NCBI RefSeq assembly: GCF_000621325.1
Contig: NZ_JHYQ01000013.1
Coordinates: forward strand, 1 to 64,000
Direction: 5' to 3'
Origin: Thiothrix lacustris DSM 21227
GTDB taxonomy: Bacteria > Pseudomonadota > Gammaproteobacteria > Thiotrichales > Thiotrichaceae
DNA length: 64,000 nt
Every line of letters starts with the position of its first letter. The first letter of the stretch is position 1. Made by a program: the position numbers and the translations under genes. This document shows, in pieces, positions 36,354 through 46,700 of the stretch. The notes beneath the pieces are model-generated. The model ran no database searches, was not told the origin of the DNA, and saw only the letters and a program-made list of their open reading frames with translations.

Positions 36354-38585
36354 CTACAGCTTTTCCAGATTGGCATACCCTAATACTAGCCACTTAATCC
36401 CGGCGCTTTTGAAATTGACCTGCACCCGAGAATGAGCGCCTGCCCCTTCTGAATCCGTGATAACGCCATCGCCAAATTTCGCATGACGTACACGTTGCCC
36501 GACACGATAACCTGTTTCATTGAAATTGGTGGTACGGGTAGCGGGTTTTGGTGCAGGCGTGACAGAGCGGTAAGGGTTGTTGCCACCAAAACCTGTTGTA
36601 TAGGTTTTTACCTTGGGACGCACTTCTTCTACCAGTTCCTCCGGCAGTTCGCGCAAGAAGCGGGATGGCGGGTTGAATTGCGTGCGCCCGTGCAACTGGC
36701 GCTGCTCGGCGTAAGTCATCACCAGTTCTTTTTCGGCGCGGGTAATACCGACGTAGCAGAGGCGGCGCTCTTCTTCCAGCCGTGCCGGGTCATCGGCGGA
36801 CATCTGGTGCGGGAACAAGCCTTCTTCCAGCCCGGTCAGGAAAACCAGCGGGAATTCCAAGCCTTTGGCGGAATGCAGGGTCATCATTTGCACGCAATCT
36901 TCGCCCGCTTCGCCTTGGCCTTCACCGGCTTCTAATGCTGCGTGTGACAGGAAGGCGGAAAGCTCGTCCATTTCTGGTGGGTCTTCTGCACCTTCGCTCA
37001 GGGGGCGGTTGAGTGTGTTCAGGTCGAAGCCTTGCGCGGCGGTGATCAGTTCGCTGAGGTTGTCGACCCGTGTCTGGCCTGCTTCGCCTTTTTCCTTGGC
37101 GAGGAAGTGCGGTTTTAGCGCGGCAAGCTCGATGACGATTTCAACTTGTTCCCTGAGGGGCAGGCTGTTGATGTCGCTTGCCATGCGCTGGATGAGTTGG
37201 ACGAAACCTGACACGCTATTGGCGGCACGCGGGGTAAATTCACCAATATCAGCGACTTGCTGGGCGGCTTCCCACAGGGAAACATTCATGGCGCGGGCGT
37301 GGCTGCGCAGGATGTCGATGGTGCGTTCGCCGATGCCGCGTGGCGGGTGGTTGACGATGCGTTCAAACGACGCGTCATCCTGATGGTTGGCGGTGAGGCG
37401 TAAATAGGCCAGTGCATCCTTGATTTCAGCCCGCTCGAAGAAGCGTAAGCCGCCGTACACCCGGTAGGGAATGCGGTTTTCGTTGAAGGTGCTTTCAAAT
37501 ACGCGCGACTGGGCATTGGAGCGGTACAGAATGGCAATATCGCGACGCATTCCACCCTGTTCCTGCCATTTCTGGATGCGCCCGGCGATGAAACGTGCTT
37601 CGTCGATTTCGTTGAAGGCGGCGTACAGGTGCAGGCGTTCGCCATCCTTGCCGTCCGTCCAGAGTTTTTTGCCCAAGCGCCCACGGTTATTGTCGATCAG
37701 GGCGTTGGCGGCTTTGAGGATATTGGCGGTGGAACGGTAATTCTGTTCGAGGCGGATGGTTTCGCAGCGTGGGAAATGTTTGGTGAAATTGCGGATATTT
37801 TCGATCTTCGCGCCGCGCCAGCCGTAAATCGACTGGTCGTCATCGCCGACGGCGAATACCGGATTTTCATCGCCTGCCAACAGGCGCAGCCAAGCGTATT
37901 GCAGAGCATTGGTATCCTGAAATTCGTCGACCAGAATGTGGCGGAAACGCTTGCGGTAATGCAGTTGCAATTCCGGGTTGTCACGCAGCAGTTCCAGCGA
38001 GCGTAGCAGCAGTTCGGCGAAATCGACCACGCCATTGCGCTGACAGTTTTCTTCGTAGACTGTGTAAATGCGTACCAGTTGGCGCTGATTGAAATCGCCT
38101 TTGTCTTCAATGTGGTGCGGGCGTGAACCTTCATCCTTGCGAGCATTGATGAAGCTGGCAACCTGACGCGGCGGGAAGCGGGTTTCATCCAGTTCCAGCG
38201 CTTTGAGGATGCGTTTGACCATGCGCAACTGGTCTTCGGAATCGAGAATTTGGAAGGTTTGGGGCAGTTTCGCTTGCTGCCAGTGCAGGCGTAGCAGACG
38301 GTGCGACAGACCGTGGAACGTGCCGACCCACATGCCGCCGCTGGGGACTTGCAGCAAATCCTGGATGCGCCCGCGCATTTCGTTGGCGGCTTTATTGGTG
38401 AAGGTCACGGCGAGGATGCTGAGCGGTGAAACATTTTCGACTTCAATCAGCCAAGCGATGCGGTGTACCAGCACGCGGGTTTTGCCGCTGCCCGCACCCG
38501 CCAGTACCAGAATGGGGACGGGGGGCGCAGAAACGGCTTCGCGTTGCTGGGTGTTCAGGGGGTTGAGCAGCGGTGATATATCCAT
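36354..38585 (-). CDS. uvrD: DNA helicase II UvrD
   Basis: Superfamily 1A 3'-5' helicase for nucleotide excision and mismatch repair; 743 residues. Motif Ia/I is LVLAGAGSGKTRVLVHRIAWL (Walker A 30-36), motif II DEFQDTNALQYAWLRLL, motif III GDDDQSIYGWRGA, motif IV RLEQNYRSTANIL, motifs V/VI MTLHSAKGLEFPLVFLTG and RRLCYVGITRAEKEL. The C-terminal tail with VGQRVRHAKFGDGVI is a Tudor-like UvrD/PcrA end. Convergent with the CbiC-like gene, three bases apart. Confidence 0.97.
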   Translation of the reverse strand: MDISPLLNPLNTQQREAVSAPPVPILVLAGAGSGKTRVLVHRIAWLIEVENVSPLSILAVTFTNKAANEMRGRIQDLLQVPSGGMWVGTFHGLSHRLLRLHWQQAKLPQTFQILDSEDQLRMVKRILKALELDETRFPPRQVASFINARKDEGSRPHHIEDKGDFNQRQLVRIYTVYEENCQRNGVVDFAELLLRSLELLRDNPELQLHYRKRFRHILVDEFQDTNALQYAWLRLLAGDENPVFAVGDDDQSIYGWRGAKIENIRNFTKHFPRCETIRLEQNYRSTANILKAANALIDNNRGRLGKKLWTDGKDGERLHLYAAFNEIDEARFIAGRIQKWQEQGGMRRDIAILYRSNAQSRVFESTFNENRIPYRVYGGLRFFERAEIKDALAYLRLTANHQDDASFERIVNHPPRGIGERTIDILRSHARAMNVSLWEAAQQVADIGEFTPRAANSVSGFVQLIQRMASDINSLPLREQVEIVIELAALKPHFLAKEKGEAGQTRVDNLSELITAAQGFDLNTLNRPLSEGAEDPPEMDELSAFLSHAALEAGEGQGEAGEDCVQMMTLHSAKGLEFPLVFLTGLEEGLFPHQMSADDPARLEEERRLCYVGITRAEKELVMTYAEQRQLHGRTQFNPPSRFLRELPEELVEEVRPKVKTYTTGFGGNNPYRSVTPAPKPATRTTNFNETGYRVGQRVRHAKFGDGVITDSEGAGAHSRVQVNFKSAGIKWLVLGYANLEKL

Positions 38586-38712
38586 TTGGGTGATTGTAGC
38601 GGAAAAGCAGGTGACAGGTGGAGACAGTTATCAGGTGATGTATCGCTTCAATTGACCTTGGTTTGAGTAGCGCCAATACTATGTGGATGAATTTATGTCC
38701 GAAGGAACCACT

Positions 38713-39171
38713 ATGCAAATCTGGGTTGATGCTGATGCTTGTCCGAATGTGATCAAAGAAATCCTGTTCCGTGCTGCCGAACGCTTGCAAATTCGTACCA
38801 CTTTGGTGGCAAACCAGCCGTTGCGTATTCCACCGTCGTTATATATCAAAACGATTCAGGTACCTGCTGGGTTCGATGTGGCGGATAACCGCATCGTGCA
38901 GGATCTGGAGGCAGGCGATTTGGTGATCACTGCGGATATTCCGCTGGCGGCGGAGGTGATTGAAAAGCAAGGCCATGCGCTGAATCCGCGTGGGCAGTTT
39001 TATACCCCGGAAAATATCCGTGAACGCTTGCGTATCCGCAATGCGATGGAAGAAATGCGTAACAGCGGCATGGTGACGGGGGGGGCTCCGGCACTGAATC
39101 AGAGTGATCGGCAGGCGTTTGCTAACCAGCTGGATCGTTTCCTTACCCGTTATGCGCCCAAGCAGGTGTAG
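38713..39171 (+). CDS. YaiI/YqxD family protein (DUF188)
   Basis: A 152-residue protein of the PIN-like DUF188 family, starting [18 protein letters not shown], with [26 protein letters not shown] and [18 protein letters not shown] as further hallmarks. The acidic residues of the N-terminal DADACP and VITADIPLA motifs would be metal ligands in a PIN-like fold; the biological role is unknown. AAGGAACC precedes the chosen ATG; an in-frame ATG at 38683 is less likely. Confidence 0.93.
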   Translation: MQIWVDADACPNVIKEILFRAAERLQIRTTLVANQPLRIPPSLYIKTIQVPAGFDVADNRIVQDLEAGDLVITADIPLAAEVIEKQGHALNPRGQFYTPENIRERLRIRNAMEEMRNSGMVTGGAPALNQSDRQAFANQLDRFLTRYAPKQV

Positions 39172-39173
39172 TG

Positions 39174-39842
39174 TTAATCCTGGGTTTGGGGTGTGAAAAT
39201 AGTGCGGGCGCATGACCAGATTTCGACATGTTCGACACCGTTAGCCAGCAATAAGGCTGCTAGTTCGCGGGCAGTTGCGCCAGTGGTGATGACATCATCG
39301 AAAATGGCAATGTGTCGGTAGGGTGTGGGGATGTTTAGTTGAAATGCTTGCTGCAAATTGTGTTGCCGTTGCTTGGCGTTGAGCTCGGTTTGCGGCAAAG
39401 TGGCTTTGTTGCGGGTAATGGTGCGGGTTAATAGGGGGATGTCGAGCTGTTTTGCTAACGGGCGAGCCAGTTCCAGCGCTTGATTGAAGCCGCGTTTGTG
39501 TAGGCGGGCATTGTGCAACGGCACGGGTAGAATCGCGTCGGGTACTTTCTCTAGTTGTGGCAAAATGCCTGTCGCGGTCAGCTCGCCCAAGGTCGCTAGT
39601 TCACGCAGATTTTTACCAAATTTGATGCCAAGTAACAGGTTGCTGATGGGGGCTTGGTAAACAAAAGCGCTTAAACTGGCGGGGCAACCGCTTAGGGGGA
39701 GATTTTGTTCTGGCTGTAACCACGGTAATGCTTCGTGGCACTGGGTGCACAGTGGGTAGCCTGCTATACGTGATAAGCCGCAAAAAGCACAGTGAGGCAT
39801 AATGGTTTGCTGAAAAGCTTGCCAAAGTGCGCTGGTATTCAT
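39174..39842 (-). CDS. ComF family protein
   Basis: Phosphoribosyltransferase-like protein of 222 residues implicated in DNA uptake. The N-terminus has a zinc knuckle (CAFC and CTQC), and the C-terminal half the PRPP motif IAIFDDVITTGATARELAALL and the block LPVPLHNARLHKRGFNQALELAR. It overlaps the rhombosortase gene by four bases, upstream on the same strand. Confidence 0.93.
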   Translation of the reverse strand: MNTSALWQAFQQTIMPHCAFCGLSRIAGYPLCTQCHEALPWLQPEQNLPLSGCPASLSAFVYQAPISNLLLGIKFGKNLRELATLGELTATGILPQLEKVPDAILPVPLHNARLHKRGFNQALELARPLAKQLDIPLLTRTITRNKATLPQTELNAKQRQHNLQQAFQLNIPTPYRHIAIFDDVITTGATARELAALLLANGVEHVEIWSCARTIFTPQTQD

Positions 39843-40438
39843 GGTTTACGGTGCTGCTGGAATAGGTTGAGTATTCCCAATAAGAGGCTGCCACTCATGC
39901 CGTACAGGTGGGCTGCATAGAGAACTGGCGCTTCGATCAGTGCAGAGGTAGGAGATAAACCGCCTTGTTGCCAATCCCATAGGGTTTTGCCACAAATGCC
40001 CAGTAAGATGAAGCCTGCCATTAGCCAGTCTCGCTGAAATAAGAGTCGGATGCCACCCAGCATAAATAGGCCGTAGAGAATGCCAGAAAAGCCTACATAC
40101 CAAATCACACCGGGGCTCATGAACCATATGCCTAAGCCAACGCAAGTAGCCAGCCAGGCGATTTGTAACAATTGCACGAGCTTGCTGTCGTTTGAGGGGG
40201 TGATGAATACTAGCAGCCAGATACCCGCAAGATTGAGGGTTAGGTGCCAAAAATTGGTGTGTACGAAATTACCTGTCCATAGACGCCAGATATCGCCTGC
40301 TTCGATCAAATAACGCTGATAAAAAAATTGATCATGAAAAAACTGTAATAATGGCAGTAATACCGTGAAAACAATGGCGATGAAACAAGTGTTAACGCAT
40401 TTGCCGGGCAAAGTAGTAGATTCTCTGGTGTGCAACAT
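39839..40438 (-). CDS. rrtA: Rhombosortase (rhomboid-type intramembrane protease)
   Basis: Six-helix rhomboid-like protease of 199 residues. Catalytic Ser118 lies in YVGFSGILYGLF and the general-base His177 in AHLYGM; His60 and His65 stand in the WTGNFVHTNFWHLTLNLAG segment. Small size and this motif set match the rhombosortase subfamily, which removes GlyGly-CTERM anchors from type II secretion substrates (established for Vibrio RssP/rhombosortase). Its divergent neighbour is the pseudopilin operon gspGHIJ, which supports that assignment. Confidence 0.85.
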   Translation of the reverse strand: MLHTRESTTLPGKCVNTCFIAIVFTVLLPLLQFFHDQFFYQRYLIEAGDIWRLWTGNFVHTNFWHLTLNLAGIWLLVFITPSNDSKLVQLLQIAWLATCVGLGIWFMSPGVIWYVGFSGILYGLFMLGGIRLLFQRDWLMAGFILLGICGKTLWDWQQGGLSPTSALIEAPVLYAAHLYGMSGSLLLGILNLFQQHRKP

Positions 40439-40493
40439 GGCTGTCAGTATGCCAGAATCGTTGTGATGAAATCTTGTTTAGAGGATAAAATGC

Positions 40494-40922
40494 ATGAGAA
40501 GAAGTAAATCGGCACGACATCAATCGGGGCAGGCGGGTTTTTCCCTAACTGAGTTGATGATTGTTATCGTCATTATCGGCATCCTGTTGGGGCTGGTATT
40601 CAGTAACTTGAACGTGATGGGGGATGCTCAAAACCTTAAGGCTAAGAAGGAAGTGGGCGATCTGAAAATCAAGCTGGAAATGTATCGGGCTGATAATGGT
40701 ACCTTCCCAGCTTCTGGGGCGATGACTGCGTTGATCACGAATCCTGGTAATGCGCCGCGCTGGCGTCAATACATGAAGGCGCTGCCGAAAGACCCATGGG
40801 GCAACGACTATCGTTACTTAAATCCAGGTACGCACGGTGGCGAAATCGACATTTACAGCATTGGGCCGGATAAACGTGAAGGCACAGAAGATGATGTGGG
40901 TAGCTGGCAGCTGGCGGAATAG
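40494..40922 (+). CDS. gspG: Type II secretion major pseudopilin GspG
   Basis: Main pseudopilus subunit, 142 residues. Prepilin peptidase would cleave GQAG-FSLTELMIVIVIIGILLG, leaving Phe1 and Glu5. The C-terminal domain has KDPWGNDYRY and DIYSIGPDKREGTEDDVGSW, whose acidic loop binds calcium in other GspG proteins. GAGGATAAA precedes the ATG. First gene of gspG-H-I-J. Confidence 0.96.
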   Translation: MRRSKSARHQSGQAGFSLTELMIVIVIIGILLGLVFSNLNVMGDAQNLKAKKEVGDLKIKLEMYRADNGTFPASGAMTALITNPGNAPRWRQYMKALPKDPWGNDYRYLNPGTHGGEIDIYSIGPDKREGTEDDVGSWQLAE

Positions 40923-40929
40923 GCAGCGT

Positions 40930-41421
40930 ATGCAGCGAGGGTTTTCCCTGCTGGAAATGATGATCGTGATCATGGTGATTGGGATCTTGTACTCGCTGGC
41001 AGGTTCGATGTTGAACCTGTCAGTTTCCGATCCGCTGAATGAGGAGGTGGCGCGTTTGCGTGAGCGCGTGACGATGGCTCAGGATGAAAGTATCGTGCGT
41101 TCACAGGCGCTGGCATTGGGGTTTGGGGAATCGGGCTATGCCTTTTTTGCCCAGAATGACCAGCTTCAGTGGGATCCTATCGACAAGGATGGCTTGTTAA
41201 AAACGTATGAGTGGGTAGGGCAGTATGAGTCTGTGCTTTACCTGCAAGGGCAGGCGGTGAGCTTGCCCAAAAACAAGGATATTCAACCGCAAGTATTCAT
41301 TTTGCCTACCGGTGAGATGATGCCCTTTGAGTGGCATTTGCGTAATAAAGATGAGCGTGAAAGTGTGCTTAAGTTCGATAATGTAGGCCGTTTGGTCGAT
41401 ATGGCAGCGGAGTCTGGTTGA
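40930..41421 (+). CDS. gspH: Type II secretion minor pseudopilin GspH
   Basis: Minor pseudopilin of 163 residues. The ATG at 40930, eight bases after gspG, gives the short leader MQRG before FSLLEMMIVIMVIGILYSLAG, a canonical prepilin site with Glu5; a longer in-frame reading from 40837 overlaps gspG and is not needed. The C-terminal part is beta-rich with QPQVFILPTGEMMPFEW. gspI follows one base after the stop. Confidence 0.9.
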   Translation: MQRGFSLLEMMIVIMVIGILYSLAGSMLNLSVSDPLNEEVARLRERVTMAQDESIVRSQALALGFGESGYAFFAQNDQLQWDPIDKDGLLKTYEWVGQYESVLYLQGQAVSLPKNKDIQPQVFILPTGEMMPFEWHLRNKDERESVLKFDNVGRLVDMAAESG

Positions 41422-41422
41422 T

Positions 41423-41812
41423 ATGCGTCAGCAGCAAGGCTTTAATCTGATCGAAATTATGTTTGCCTTGTTGCTATTGGGGTTAGTGATCACGGTGAGC
41501 GTGGAAACCAGCAGTGGTGATATTGCCAGCTATAACCGCATGAAAGAGACAACCTTGGCGCGTTGGGTGGCATTTAATCAGCTTGCGGTGGTGCAGACAG
41601 GTAAAGGCTTTCCTGCGATCGGTAAGGCGGAGGGTAAGGTGGAGATGGGAGATGTGCCATGGCAATGGCAGCAAGAAATCTCGGCAACCCCTGATGCTGA
41701 CTTGCGTAAGGTGAAAGTGAGTGTGTTTCGTGAGGGGCAGGCGTCACAAGTTCTGGCGGTTGAATTGGCTTACGTGGCGAATCCGCAACCTAAGCGGAGG
41801 CTTGGACAATGA
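41423..41812 (+). CDS. gspI: Type II secretion minor pseudopilin GspI
   Basis: Minor pseudopilin of 129 residues with leader MRQQQG and processed start FNLIEIMFALLLLGLVITV, where the usual second residue is changed to Asn. The motif ARWVAFNQLAVVQ matches the LA.WVA.NQ block of GspI. It forms the tip complex with GspJ and GspK; gspK is 22 kb away on the other strand. It overlaps gspJ by four bases. Confidence 0.92.
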   Translation: MRQQQGFNLIEIMFALLLLGLVITVSVETSSGDIASYNRMKETTLARWVAFNQLAVVQTGKGFPAIGKAEGKVEMGDVPWQWQQEISATPDADLRKVKVSVFREGQASQVLAVELAYVANPQPKRRLGQ

Positions 41813-42450
41813 GGAATGTGCTGAGGCGGCATTCACGCGGCTTTACGCTGGTTGAGCTGATGATTTCATTGGCGATTTTTTCCTTGATGATTTCCTTGGC
41901 CTATCAGTCGGTGAGTGTGCTGATGGATACAGGGCGGCAAGTGGAACAGCCGCAGGCTGAATTCCAGCAATTACAACGTGCCTTGGTTTTTGTGGAGCGA
42001 GATTTGCACCAGCTTACGCTGTTACGCCCGACGAGTACGGTTGTGTATACCACCGATACGGGACAACGTGAGAATAACAGCATTACCCGGCCTGATGAGA
42101 TGGGTGTCTTGTTGGAGTTTACCCGTGGTGGCAACCCGGATGTGGCGTGGCAATTACGGTCTTCTGGGCTGATGCGTAGTGGTTTGCAACGGGTGCGTTA
42201 TGTGCTGGATAATGGCAAGTTGTTACGTCAGACATGGAATTTGGTGGATCATGTCGACGATGAGAAGCCCGTTTCGTTAGTGTTGTTGGATGGGGTGGAG
42301 GGTGAGCCAAGCTTCCGTTTTCTGACAGCGCGTGGTGGGAGTTTTAAGGATGATTTGCCCAAGGATAAGTCGATGTTGGTAGCGGTGGAGTTTTCCCTGA
42401 AACATAAGCGTTTTGGGGATATTCGGCGTGTTTTCACCGTATATTTATAA
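41809..42450 (+). CDS. gspJ: Type II secretion minor pseudopilin GspJ
   Basis: Minor pseudopilin of 213 residues with leader RRHSRG and processed start FTLVELMISLAIFSLMISLAYQSV. The following QLQRALVFVERDLHQL and LLEFTRGGNP are GspJ markers. It is the last gene of this four-gene set; no obvious terminator follows before the membrane fusion protein gene 107 bp downstream. Confidence 0.93.
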   Translation: MRNVLRRHSRGFTLVELMISLAIFSLMISLAYQSVSVLMDTGRQVEQPQAEFQQLQRALVFVERDLHQLTLLRPTSTVVYTTDTGQRENNSITRPDEMGVLLEFTRGGNPDVAWQLRSSGLMRSGLQRVRYVLDNGKLLRQTWNLVDHVDDEKPVSLVLLDGVEGEPSFRFLTARGGSFKDDLPKDKSMLVAVEFSLKHKRFGDIRRVFTVYL

Positions 42451-42514
42451 GGATTTACTAATGCTCTAGAGTGAGCGACTGGAATTTGATGTATTTAAAC
42501 GATATAGTTCTGCC

Positions 42515-42535
42515 ACGCCTTTCGGCGTCACGCCG
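42515..42535 (+). other. Two overlapping, mutually exclusive hairpins before the MFP gene
   Basis: ACGCC-TTTC-GGCGT (42515-42528) and CGGCG-TCA-CGCCG (42523-42535) share the same GGCG bases, so only one can form. The second ends five bases before the GAGGAAACC ribosome-site region of the gene at 42558. Such alternatives could influence translation, though chance is not excluded. Confidence 0.35.
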
Positions 42536-42557
42536 CTTCGAGGAAACCGGAACACCG

Positions 42558-43700
42558 ATGAGTATAAGAATAAATACACTGAGGTTGCTGCTAATGCTAT
42601 GGAGTATTGGTTGGTTGCCTGCTGTGCATTCTGCTGAGATTGTTAGGGTGGAAGCCGTTCCTTCTTTGTCCCGTTCTGTCTTGGGAAGTACTGTTATTCC
42701 GTATAAGGAAGTGACCCTTTCTGCTCAGATTTCTGGGGCGGTGAAGTTTGTTGCGGGAGAAGCCGGGTCAAGTTTCCAGCAGGATGATGTGATTATTCAG
42801 GTGGATGAGTCGCAATTGATGGCAAAGCGCAATGCTATCTTGGCGCAAATTTCCATTGCGCAGGCGTCTGTGAGAAATTCTCAAGCACAATATACCCGTG
42901 AATTAGTGTCTCCCCGTAGTAAAGATATTGGTGGAATGCCTGGATTTGGTTTACCTGCCATGTTTGATATGACGATGGTGCAGCCTTTTGCTAATTCCAT
43001 GATGGGTAATTACGACTCTGATATGGGGCGTTATAGCGATTTGATGAGTAGCGCGACAGGCGTATCGCAGGCGCAGAGCAATTTGCAGCAGGCGATGTCG
43101 CAATTGCAGGAAATTGACGCGGCCTTGCGTGACGCTAAGTCGGTGGCTCCCTTTGAGGGTATCGTGCTGGAAAAAATGGTGGAGGTGGGCGATACTGTCC
43201 AGCCTGGTCAGCCTTTGATCAAATACGGTTACGTCAAGTACAAGCGTTTGCAAGCCGATGTGCCATCAGGGTTAGTCAGTAACTTAAGCGTTGGTATGAT
43301 TGTCCCTGCCAAAATTGACAGTGATGCCACCACAATGGTGAAAATCACCCAGATTTATCCGGTAGCTGATCCTAGCCGCCATACCGTTACGGTGAAATTC
43401 GATCTGCCTGTGGATGCTGTGGCTGCTCCGGGAATGTATGCCGAAGTGTATTTGCCAGAATCCAAACAAGGGGATACCAAAGTGGTGGTTATCCCGAAAA
43501 CAGCATTGCTGAGGGGGCGTAGCCTACCTAGCGTACTGATTATAAATAATGATAATACCTCGGAGTTGCGCTTGGTAAGGCTCGGCGCAGAGCAAGAGGA
43601 TGGTAAGGTTGAGGTGGTGTCTGGTTTGAGTGATGATGAGCGTATTATTGACGATCCGCCCAGCACTGCTTCTTCCGGTTGGATGCCCGATGCAAAATAA
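42558..43700 (+). CDS. RND efflux membrane fusion protein (HlyD/AcrA type)
   Basis: Periplasmic adaptor of 380 residues with signal peptide (cleavage near VHSA-EIVRV). The lipoyl half-motifs are EVTLSAQISGAVKFVAGEAGSSFQQDD and APFEGIVLEKMVEVGDTVQPGQPLIKY; between them lies a short alpha-hairpin with an unusual Met/Phe-rich insertion (GGMPGFGLPAMFDMTMVQPFANSMM). Beta-barrel and membrane-proximal domains follow. The ATG at 42558 has GAGGAAACC upstream. The partner permease gene starts 32 bp later. No TolC-type outer-membrane gene is adjacent. Confidence 0.9.
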   Translation: MSIRINTLRLLLMLWSIGWLPAVHSAEIVRVEAVPSLSRSVLGSTVIPYKEVTLSAQISGAVKFVAGEAGSSFQQDDVIIQVDESQLMAKRNAILAQISIAQASVRNSQAQYTRELVSPRSKDIGGMPGFGLPAMFDMTMVQPFANSMMGNYDSDMGRYSDLMSSATGVSQAQSNLQQAMSQLQEIDAALRDAKSVAPFEGIVLEKMVEVGDTVQPGQPLIKYGYVKYKRLQADVPSGLVSNLSVGMIVPAKIDSDATTMVKITQIYPVADPSRHTVTVKFDLPVDAVAAPGMYAEVYLPESKQGDTKVVVIPKTALLRGRSLPSVLIINNDNTSELRLVRLGAEQEDGKVEVVSGLSDDERIIDDPPSTASSGWMPDAK

Positions 43701-43732
43701 ATATGATTTTCCCGCTAGGAATGTAAGTAATT

Positions 43733-46700
43733 ATGACTGATTCACCACATAACACACCCACTCCCCAGCAGCATAATTTGGGTATGGCTGGCTCTATGGC
43801 CAAGGCATTCATTACCTCGCCACTTTCCTTGCTGTTGCTCTTGGCATTTTTTGCCGTCGGTGTATTAGGGATGTGGGTAACGCCCCGTCAGGAAGACCCA
43901 CAGATTTCCGTGCCAATGGTGGATATTTTTGTCCGTTACCCCGGTGCTTCAGCGCAGGAAGTGGAAAACCTCATTTCCCGCCCGCTGGAAAGCATTATGT
44001 CGGAAATGACCGGGGTGGATCACGTTTACTCCTATTCTGCTCGTGAACAGTCAATGGTAACGGTACAGTTCATTGTTGGGCAGCAGCTGGAGCAGTCGCT
44101 GGTTAAGTTGTATGACAAGCTAGCCTCGAATAAAGACCGTATGCCGATAGGGGTGCAAGAACCTTTAGTCAAGCCGAAAGGGGCTGATGACGTTCCATTG
44201 GTGACGCTGACCTTGTGGTCGAATCAGGTCGATGATGCCAACCTGCGCTTGGTTGGGTTAGATGTGTTGCAAAGTCTGCGTGAAGTGGAAAACACCAGCC
44301 AAAGCTTCATTGTCGATGGCCGCCATGATCAGTTGAAGGTGGAGATCCTACCAGAGCGTTTGGCAACATTTGGGGTGTCGCTGGAACAGGTGGCGAATGC
44401 GATCCGCATGGCCAATTCTGAGCGCAATACCGGTTCCGTGGAGCCGGATGAACGGGTATTCCGAGTTTACAGCGGTGCTTTCCTGAGTTCTGGGGAAGAT
44501 GTCAAACGCTTGATGGTGGCAGTGATTGACGGGCGTCCGGTTTATGTTCGTGATGTGGCAACTGTGACGGAAGAACCGAGTGATGCGGGTCGTTCAGTTG
44601 GGTATTACACAGGTTCTGGTGATGTTGACGGAAAGGAACAAGCCGATAATGCACCGGCTGTCACCTTGGCCATTGCCAAAAAACACGGTACGAATGGGGT
44701 GGATGTTGCCAGCGAGGTATTGAAAAAGCTGGAAACCCTCAAGGGTCGAATTATTCCCGATAATGTCCATGTGGCGGTGACCCGTAACTACGGCGAAACG
44801 GCTAAGGCTAAGGTTAATGAGCTGATTTTCAAACTGTTCGTAGCAACCGGTATTGTGACGATACTCGTCTGGTTCTTCCTCGGTTTGCGTGCCGCTGGGG
44901 TCGTTTTGATTGTTATTCCAGCAGTTATTACCACCACAGTGTTTGCCGCATGGCTGATGGGCATGACGATTGACCGGGTGAGTTTGTTCGCCCTGATCTT
45001 CTCCATTGGTATTTTGGTGGATGATGCCATCGTGGTGGTGGAAAACATTTACCGACGCTGGTTGTTGATCGAAGACACTGATGTTGAAACTGCTGTGGAT
45101 GCGGTGCGTGAAGTCGGCAACCCGACCATTCTAGCAACGGGCACGGTTATCGCAGCCTTGCTGCCAATGGGTTTCGTCAGCGGTATGATGGGGCCTTATA
45201 TGTTGCCAATCCCTGTGTTGGGTTCGGTGGCGATGGTCATTTCCCTGTTTGCTGCGTTCGCGTTTACGCCGTGGCTAACTAACCGTTTCAAACCTTCCTT
45301 GAAAAGCCTGCATGACGCAGCAGAAAAAGAACATAAACAAGCAGCGCGGATGGAAAAACTGTTCCGTGGCCTGATAGTGCCTTTGGTGACCAACAAGAAA
45401 AAAGGCTATGCCTTCCTGTTTGGGATTATCATTGTGTTTTTTGCTTTCATGCTGCTGTTCTACCCGCTCAAATCGGTGCGGGTGAAAATGTTGCCGCTGG
45501 ATAATAAGCCTGAATTTAACGTAGTGCTGAATATGCCGGAAGGTACAGCACTGCCCGTGACAGCCAATATGTTGCACTCGATGGCAGCCAAGCTGAAAGA
45601 AATCCCGGAAGTGACGGCGCTGCAAACCTATACAGGTAGTGCATCACCGTTTAACTTTAATGGTTTGGTGCGCCATTACTACCTGCGTCAGGAAGCATGG
45701 CAGGCAGACATTCAGGTGCAATTGACCGATAAGCATGACCGTAAACGCACCAGCCACCAGATTGCGGTCGAGGCGCGTGCTTTGTTACAACCCTTGCTGA
45801 AAGATTCAGGTGGTAAGCTGCAAGTGGTGGAAATGCCGCCAGGCCCACCGGTATTGCAATCGGTGGTGGCTGAAATTTACGGCCCAGATGCGAATACCCG
45901 CCGTCAGGTTGCTGCTGATATGACCAAGTTGTTTGAGCAGGCTGAAAACCTTGATGACGTGGACAACCTGATGGAAGAGGATCATGAAATCCTGCGTTTC
46001 ATCGTTGACTCCGATAAGGCACAGCGTAACGGCATCACGGCTGAAGATGTCAACCGCACGCTGGAAATGGCAATGGGTGGCTACATTCTGGGCGACATCA
46101 AGAAAAATGCCCTGATTGACCCGACGCGTATTGTGATGCAAGTGCCGTTGAGCGCCCGTTCACAGATTTATCGCCTCTCGCAATTGCCAGTGACCAATCA
46201 CATGGGGCAATTTGTGCCGTTGCATGAACTCGGCACGTTTGTGTTCGACAAACAAGATAAGCCGATTTACCGCAAGGATTTGCGTGCGGTCGAATACGTT
46301 ACGGCTGAAACGGTTGGGCGTTTGGCAGCACCGGTGTATGGTCAAGGTCAGGTGGAAAAACTGTTGGCCGAGGCCAATAATGGCAAAGGCTATATAACAC
46401 CTGATGGTACGCGCTTGCTGGATGAAGCCTACTGGCTGAAATCACCGCAAAATGTGGAGAGTAAATCCGCCTTTGAATGGAGCGGTGAATGGACGGTAAC
46501 GTGGGAAACCTTCCGCGACATGGGGATTGCGTTTGCTGCGGCCTTGGTGTTGATTTACATGCTGATTGTGGCGCAATTTGGTAACTTTACTTTGCCCGCC
46601 ATCATTATGGCGCCCATCCCATTGACCTTGATCGGTATTGTGCCGGGGCATTGGTTGATGGATGCTGAGTTTACCGCGACGTCGATGATCGGTTTTATTG

